A DNA stretch of 64,000 nt from Clostridium bovifaecis. GTDB taxonomy: Bacteria > Bacillota > Clostridia > Clostridiales > Clostridiaceae. The DNA is taken from positions 465,249-529,248 of the forward strand of contig CP046522.1 of assembly GCA_009738435.1 (NCBI GenBank), written 5' to 3'. Every line of letters begins with the position of its first letter. The stretch's first letter is position 1. The notes beneath the pieces were generated by a model. That model was given only the letters and a program-made list of their open reading frames with translations, was not told where the DNA came from and searched no databases. Both the position numbers and the translations under genes were made by a program. Positions 60,208 through 64,000 of this stretch are shown one piece after another.

Positions 60208-61312
60208 ATGATAATTCAGTTGGAAGAATGTAAAGGAAAAATTGCTGAATTAAAGGCAAATTTAGATGAAGTGAGGGTTTCACTTTGACATAGCTCTAAC
60301 GGGAAAGAGGCTATCAGAACTAGAGAACAGAATGCAGGAGCCTAATTTTTGGGATGATATAAATGTTGCTCAAGAAGTAACCCAAGAAGCTAAAGGATTA
60401 AAAGATAAATTGGATAGTTACAATAATACAAAATCTAAATTAGAAGACTTAGAAGTTTTGATAGAAATCAGCATTGAAGAAGATGATGAGTCATCCATAG
60501 ATGAAATTATGAATGAAATAAAGGAAATACAAGACGTAATAGAGGGCTTTAAGATACAAATTCTCCTCTCTGGTGAATATGATAAAAATAACGCTATAGT
60601 GAGCCTTCATGCAGGAGCAGGAGGTACAGATGCTCAAGACTGGACACAGATGCTTCTTAGAATGTATACAAGATGGTCAGAAAAAAAAGGCTATAAGGTT
60701 GAGATTATAGATTTAATCCCAGGAGATGAAGCCGGAATTAAAAGTGTAAGCCTAAAGGTATGTGGTGAATTTGCATATGGCTATTTAAAAGCAGAAAAAG
60801 GAATACATCGTTTAGTCAGGATTTCTCCATTTAATGCTAATGGTAAGAGACAAACTTCTTTTGCTTCTCTTGAAGTACTTCCAGAGCTTACAGAAAGTCA
60901 AGATATTGAGATAAAATCTGATGATCTAAGGATAGATACGTATCGTTCAGGCGGCGCTGGAGGTCAGCATGTTAATAAGACTGATTCAGCTGTTAGAATA
61001 ACGCATCTTCCTACAGGAATAGTTGTTCAAAGTCAAGGTGAAAGAAGTCAGTTTCAAAACAAGGATACCGCTATGAGTATGCTAAAGTCAAAGTTAGCTG
61101 AGCTGAAAGAAAGATGGCATAAAGAAAAAATAGAAGACCTTACTGGAGATCTAAAGGATATAGGCTGGGGAAGTCAGATAAGATCTTATGTATTTCAACC
61201 CTATACTATGGTGAAGGACCATAGAACTAATGCGGAAATCGGAAATGTAAATTCAGTTATGGATGGAGAAATAGACTTATTTATAACAGAATTTTTAAAG
61301 TGGAGTAAGTAA
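60208..61312 (+). CDS. prfB: Peptide chain release factor 2, with programmed +1 frameshift
   Basis: RF2 ends translation at UGA and UAA. The ATG at 60208 (after AAGAAAGGGTG) opens 26 codons ending in AGG GTT TCA CTT TGA. The in-frame UGA at 60286 with CTT before it and C after it, plus an upstream GTGAGGG that resembles a ribosome binding site, is the classic autoregulatory slip site. Slipping one base gives DIALTGKRLSELENR, joining the long frame. The SPF codon-recognition motif (RISPFNANG) and the GGQ motif (SGGAGGQHVNKT) are present. When RF2 is scarce, the slip makes more RF2. Confidence 0.97.
60277..60289 (+). promoter_or_regulatory. prfB programmed frameshift site
   Basis: GTTTCACTTTGAC: slippery CTT, stop TGA (60286-60288) and a following C. 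The upstream element GTGAGGG ends three bases before TCA. Confidence 0.95.
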
Positions 61313-61374
61313 ATTTGTAATTCAATTATATCTTCTCACTCATTTAAAGCGTGAAAAGTAATCAATAGAATTTT

Positions 61375-61440
61375 AAAGCTATGTTTTAAATTGCTGTTTT
61401 TAGGATTATGCGAAACCAACAATTTAAGCATAGCTTTTTC
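61375..61440. terminator. Long hairpin terminator after prfB
   Basis: AAAGCTATGTTTTAAATTG pairs with CAATTTAAGCATAGCTTT (one bulge), followed by TTCTTTT. It probably also ends the convergent gene. Confidence 0.8.
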
Positions 61441-61473
61441 TTTTAGTTTTTAAAAGTAACATTTAATGTAAGT

Positions 61474-61827
61474 TTAGCACACGCCGCCGCAACCATCTTC
61501 TGCAGGTTGTTGTACACTACAGTTGTCATCATCATGGTGGTGATGAGTATATCTAGCAAAAGTGTGTACAATTTGTCCACAATTACTATCTAAAGTTGCT
61601 GTGTTTATTAATCTATATCCAAGAGTTAAAAGTCTATCCATGGCTTGGGCACAACTAGCTCCTCGTGGTATTCTTCTATCAGAAGAACTTTCTACTACAA
61701 CACAGTCATCGTGGTAGTTGCGGTGGTCATGGTTACAGTTATTCCAGTTGCTCCAACTGCCACAGTCCCAACCCCAGCTGGTATTTACTCTGCAAACCAA
61801 GATTATAATATCAACATTTGACTGCAT
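61474..61827 (-). CDS. Cysteine- and histidine-rich small protein of unknown function
   Basis: A good AAAGGAGG site 13 bases before the ATG supports this 117-residue gene. The N-terminus MQSNVDIIILVCRVNTSW is a hydrophobic strand. It is followed by a W/N/C/H-rich stretch (WDCGSWSNWNNCNHDHRNYH), then AMDRLLTLGYRLINTATL and QIVHTFARYT, and ends in THHHHDDDNC and EDGCGGVC. Nine Cys and many His suggest metal binding or cross-linking. The strand-helix-strand part faintly recalls DUF4177. I do not recognise the family. Confidence 0.7.
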   Translation of the reverse strand: MQSNVDIIILVCRVNTSWGWDCGSWSNWNNCNHDHRNYHDDCVVVESSSDRRIPRGASCAQAMDRLLTLGYRLINTATLDSNCGQIVHTFARYTHHHHDDDNCSVQQPAEDGCGGVC

Positions 61828-62125
61828 ATATTTTGTAAACCTCCTTTTAATCTATAAATGAGTGAGACAATCCAAAAAAACAGCTTGTCTTAATATTATA
61901 TTATGATTAATCTTATATAGTGGTTACAAATACCGTTAAGATATGTAGTGAAAATACAGATGGAAAGGTGTAGGAATTTGTATAAAATATTTGGATATTA
62001 TATGAATAGCACCAAGTCAAATCAATATTTGAGGTATATTTCAATTAATAAAAGATTATATTTTCAAAATAATAAGCCAAACTATTATTGTTGAGTTCAA
62101 TGATATATTAAAGGAGGAATTTTAA
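61828..62125. other. Divergent intergenic region before the DUF1657 gene
   Basis: 298 AT-rich bases serving both flanking genes as promoter space. No hairpin, repeat or open frame of note. Both flanking ribosome binding sites are strong (AAAGGAGG). Confidence 0.4.
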
Positions 62126-62329
62126 ATGCCTACAGGAAATAAATTAGAGCAAGCATTAGCCGGCGCTAAAGGATTATCAGCACAATTAAAGACATTTGGA
62201 TTAGATACTGATAATCAAGACGCTAAACAAATGTTTAATCAATTAGCTACAAACGTAGATAACGTAGCACAAGCACTTCAAGGAAGATTAGACTTTGTAA
62301 AACAAGAAGAACCTCAATATAGAGGTTAG
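62126..62329 (+). CDS. DUF1657 domain protein
   Basis: A 67-residue, mostly helical protein with TGNKLEQALAGAKGLSAQLK and NQLATNVDNVAQALQGRLDF. It has a strong AAAGGAGG site. DUF1657 proteins in Bacillus and Clostridium often lie in spoVA-like clusters carried by mobile or spore heat-resistance modules; here it stands alone. Function is unknown. Confidence 0.85.
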   Translation: MPTGNKLEQALAGAKGLSAQLKTFGLDTDNQDAKQMFNQLATNVDNVAQALQGRLDFVKQEEPQYRG

Positions 62330-62346
62330 AAAAATCTTGCTGCTCC

Positions 62347-62400
62347 TTTATTTGTTAAGAGGCCTTTTGGCTAATTAACAAGTAAGGGAGTTAATTTTTT
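62347..62400 (+). terminator. Terminator after the DUF1657 gene
   Basis: CTCCTTTATTTGTTAA pairs with TTAACAAGTAAGGGAG around an inner GGCC stem, followed by TTAATTTTTT. Confidence 0.75.
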
Positions 62401-62543
62401 ATAATGTTGAACTGTTAAATATGTTTTAGTTATAATAATTACATAAGATCTTACTTATAATTAAATAATAATATTTAATTATAAGTATTTAATAAGTAAG
62501 AATTTATATAGCTATTAGTGATATGAATGAGAGGAATTAAGGG

Positions 62544-63230
62544 ATGATTAAGATAAAAAAAGAGGATTTATTAAAGATTCCTATGTTTTCGAAGCTTCAA
62601 GAGGGCACTTTAGAAAGATTAACGGCCATTGCTTATAAAATTGATTTAAAAAAGGGAGAAAAATTATTTTTAGAAAGAGATAACGTAGATAATATATATG
62701 TTGTTCTAAAAGGAAAAGTGAGTATGTATAGAAGTAATGAGGAGGGGCAAAAAAAAGTAGTATATATACTTGACGATGGACAGGCGATTAATGAAGTGAT
62801 TCTTGATAGAAAACCTGCCTCTATAGGATGTGAAGCTTTCGAAGCTTCTCAAATAATAGCATTTCCTTGGGAAGAACTTTTAAATGTTATGGAAAATGAT
62901 TTCAACCTAACTAAAGAAATGATGAATATGATGGCTAAAAAAATAAGAAGATTGTATCGGCAGTTAAAGAACACAGTACCTATTAAAATGGATAGGAAGG
63001 TAGCAGCAAAATTGTGGAAACTTTCACGAGATTATGGAATACCAGTTGAAGAGGGAACTTTAATAAATTTAAAGATAACTATAACATATCTAGCAGACAT
63101 GCTAGGTTCCCCAAGAGAAACTATATCAAGGTCTGTGAAGTCTTTAGAAGAAAAAGGATTAGTAAAATATAAAGATAGAAAGATGATAGTGGATACAGAA
63201 AGGCTAGCAAAGTATTATAGGGAATTATAA
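62544..63230 (+). CDS. Crp/Fnr family transcription regulator
   Basis: This 228-residue protein has an N-terminal cyclic-nucleotide-binding-type beta roll (KGEKLFLERDNVDNIYVVLKG), a long dimer helix and a C-terminal winged helix. The recognition helix region is YLADMLGSPRETISRSVKSL, the usual Crp consensus. No Cys cluster for an iron-sulfur centre is visible at the N-terminus, and the cAMP phosphate-binding RSA motif is not preserved, so the effector is unknown. A CRP-type palindrome directly downstream suggests that it regulates the next gene. Confidence 0.9.
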   Translation: MIKIKKEDLLKIPMFSKLQEGTLERLTAIAYKIDLKKGEKLFLERDNVDNIYVVLKGKVSMYRSNEEGQKKVVYILDDGQAINEVILDRKPASIGCEAFEASQIIAFPWEELLNVMENDFNLTKEMMNMMAKKIRRLYRQLKNTVPIKMDRKVAAKLWKLSRDYGIPVEEGTLINLKITITYLADMLGSPRETISRSVKSLEEKGLVKYKDRKMIVDTERLAKYYREL

Positions 63231-63259
63231 GTTTTTTATGAGTATGTGATTTTTATGAC

Positions 63260-63285
63260 GAGTATGTGATAAAAATCACATACTC
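63260..63285. promoter_or_regulatory. CRP-type palindrome, overlapping a terminator stem
   Basis: TGTGA-TAAAAA-TCACA (63265-63280) is a perfect half-site pair with N6 spacing, and the arms extend to ten perfect base pairs. A second copy of the left arm (GAGTATGTGATTTTTA) lies at 63240. That copy can alternatively pair with the right arm to make a 16-bp terminator stem followed by TTTTTT. The centre lies about 42 bases before a start predicted from TATTAT at 63302. Confidence 0.75.
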
Positions 63286-63344
63286 TTTTTTGATTTTCAT
63301 TTATTATATAAGCTGTAGTGATTATCTGAAAGGAGAATTATGCT

Positions 63345-64000
63345 ATGTTTAGTGAAACAATTAACAAGGTTTCAGATGCATCAGAAGGTAAGAAAAACTT
63401 ATTAGAGAAGAGCAAAAGCAAGTACTTGATTTCATCAGCTTTAGCAGGTATGTATGTTGGATTTGGAATATTACTCATATTTACTATTGGAGGGTTACTA
63501 TCAAGTGTACAATCCCCTGCAACAAAAATAGTAATGGGCTTATCTTTTGCTATAGCTTTAAGTCTTGTAATTATGGCAGGGTCTGAATTGTTTACGGGAA
63601 ATAATATGGTAATGACTATAGGATTGCTTCAAAGAAGAGTGTCGTGGAAAGATACATCAAAAGTTTGGATTTACAGCTATATAGGAAATTTGATTGGCTC
63701 AGCAATACTAGCTGGAATATTTGTTTTAGCAGGGCTTGCAAAGGATTCCACAGCGGTATTCATATTGAAAACTTCAGCAGCAAAAATGTCTGCACCTTTT
63801 ATGCAGCTATTCATGAGAGGAATCTTATGTAATATATTAGTGTGTCTTGCTGTATGGTGTTCCTTTAAGTTAAAAGAAGATACAGCGAAGCTTGTGATGA
63901 TTTTCTTATGTTTGTTTGCTTTTATAACTTCAGGCTTTGAGCACAGTGTTGCAAATATGACATTATTATCAATAGGTTTAATGATTCCTCACACTGCAGC
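63345..64000 (+). CDS. Formate/nitrite transporter (FocA/NirC family), 3' end beyond window
   Basis: The ATG at 63345 follows AAAGGAG. 218 codons are visible and the frame is open at the window edge. Five predicted helices are seen, with LAGMYVGFGILLIF, GSELFTGNNMVMTIGLLQRR, the motif NLIGSAILAG and MRGILCNILVCLAVW, then FALITSGFEHSVANM-like FAFITSGFEHSVANM, which holds the conserved pore His. The protein forms pentameric anion channels. Nitrite or formate cannot be told from this part. The upstream Crp-type palindrome suggests regulation by the adjacent Crp/Fnr protein. Confidence 0.93.
   Translation, partial: MFSETINKVSDASEGKKNLLEKSKSKYLISSALAGMYVGFGILLIFTIGGLLSSVQSPATKIVMGLSFAIALSLVIMAGSELFTGNNMVMTIGLLQRRVSWKDTSKVWIYSYIGNLIGSAILAGIFVLAGLAKDSTAVFILKTSAAKMSAPFMQLFMRGILCNILVCLAVWCSFKLKEDTAKLVMIFLCLFAFITSGFEHSVANMTLLSIGLMIPHTA

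Noticed and set aside
61474..61827. Possibility that the Cys/His-rich frame is an antisense artefact
   Set aside because: It has a strong ribosome binding site, lies in an otherwise empty interval and faces a shared terminator, so it was kept as a gene.

Overview
The window is AT-rich, has strong AGGAGG-type ribosome binding sites, and carries many endospore genes (SipL-like, GerK-type receptor, spoIIR, ypeB, spoIID, spoIIQ, spoIIID, yyaC). Together with the chain rho-rpmE-tdk-prmC-prfA-tsaC-ywlE-rpiB-upp-tagO-wecB-thl-atp, this points to a chromosomal segment of a Clostridium sensu stricto (cluster I) species. I cannot name the species. I see no prophage, insertion sequence, CRISPR array or plasmid module.

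Layout. 1-5.6 kb: end of a SipL-like LysM gene, ispE, a small membrane protein and a gerKA-KB-KC germinant receptor operon. 5.8-10.3 kb: spoIIR, a convergent MGDG-synthase-type glycosyltransferase, ypeB, and a decayed cation/proton antiporter on the minus strand. 10.6-19.7 kb: a chemoreceptor, ddl, a PP-loop ATPase, a DUF1934 protein, a stand-alone DnaA-domain-IV-like protein, pyrG, rho and rpmE. 19.8-28.9 kb: tdk, prmC, prfA, a ZIP transporter, tsaC, ywlE, rpiB and upp, many of them broken by small indels. 29-34.5 kb: dCMP deaminase, tagO, wecB and two tandem thiolases, the second behind a Rex-type operator. 35-42 kb: the complete atpI-B-E-F-H-A-G-D-C operon. 42-49.4 kb: ywmB, murA, spoIID, a catalytically dead spoIIQ, spoIIID, mreB and yyaC. 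49.6-51.6 kb: a Thr-Tyr-Val-Tyr tRNA array and metK under a SAM-I riboswitch. 51.7-57.3 kb: recD2, a degenerate ComFA-like helicase, comFC, hpf and a HAD-like pseudoenzyme. 57.6-64 kb: secA, prfB with its programmed frameshift, a Cys/His-rich small protein, a DUF1657 protein, and a Crp/Fnr regulator with a CRP-type palindrome before a formate/nitrite transporter that runs off the window.

Three things stand out beyond ordinary annotation. (1) Several intergenic gaps hold modular palindromic elements. Short hairpins alternate with a repeated word (GTTAG, GTGGAG or a GGTTACT heptamer), and the two halves are inverted copies; one such element replaces the 3' end of the antiporter gene. A separate hairpin with the conserved core CCTCTGACTA occurs three times. 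(2) From about 20.46 to 28.8 kb there are roughly fifteen small indels in normally essential genes, plus a 174-bp tandem duplication whose copies differ almost only by indels. That pattern suggests uncorrected sequence more than biology, and it must be settled before the prfA lesion, which removes the GGQ motif, is interpreted. (3) Several proteins keep a family fold but lose the catalytic residues (SpoIIQ, the ComFA-like protein, the NagD-like HAD protein).
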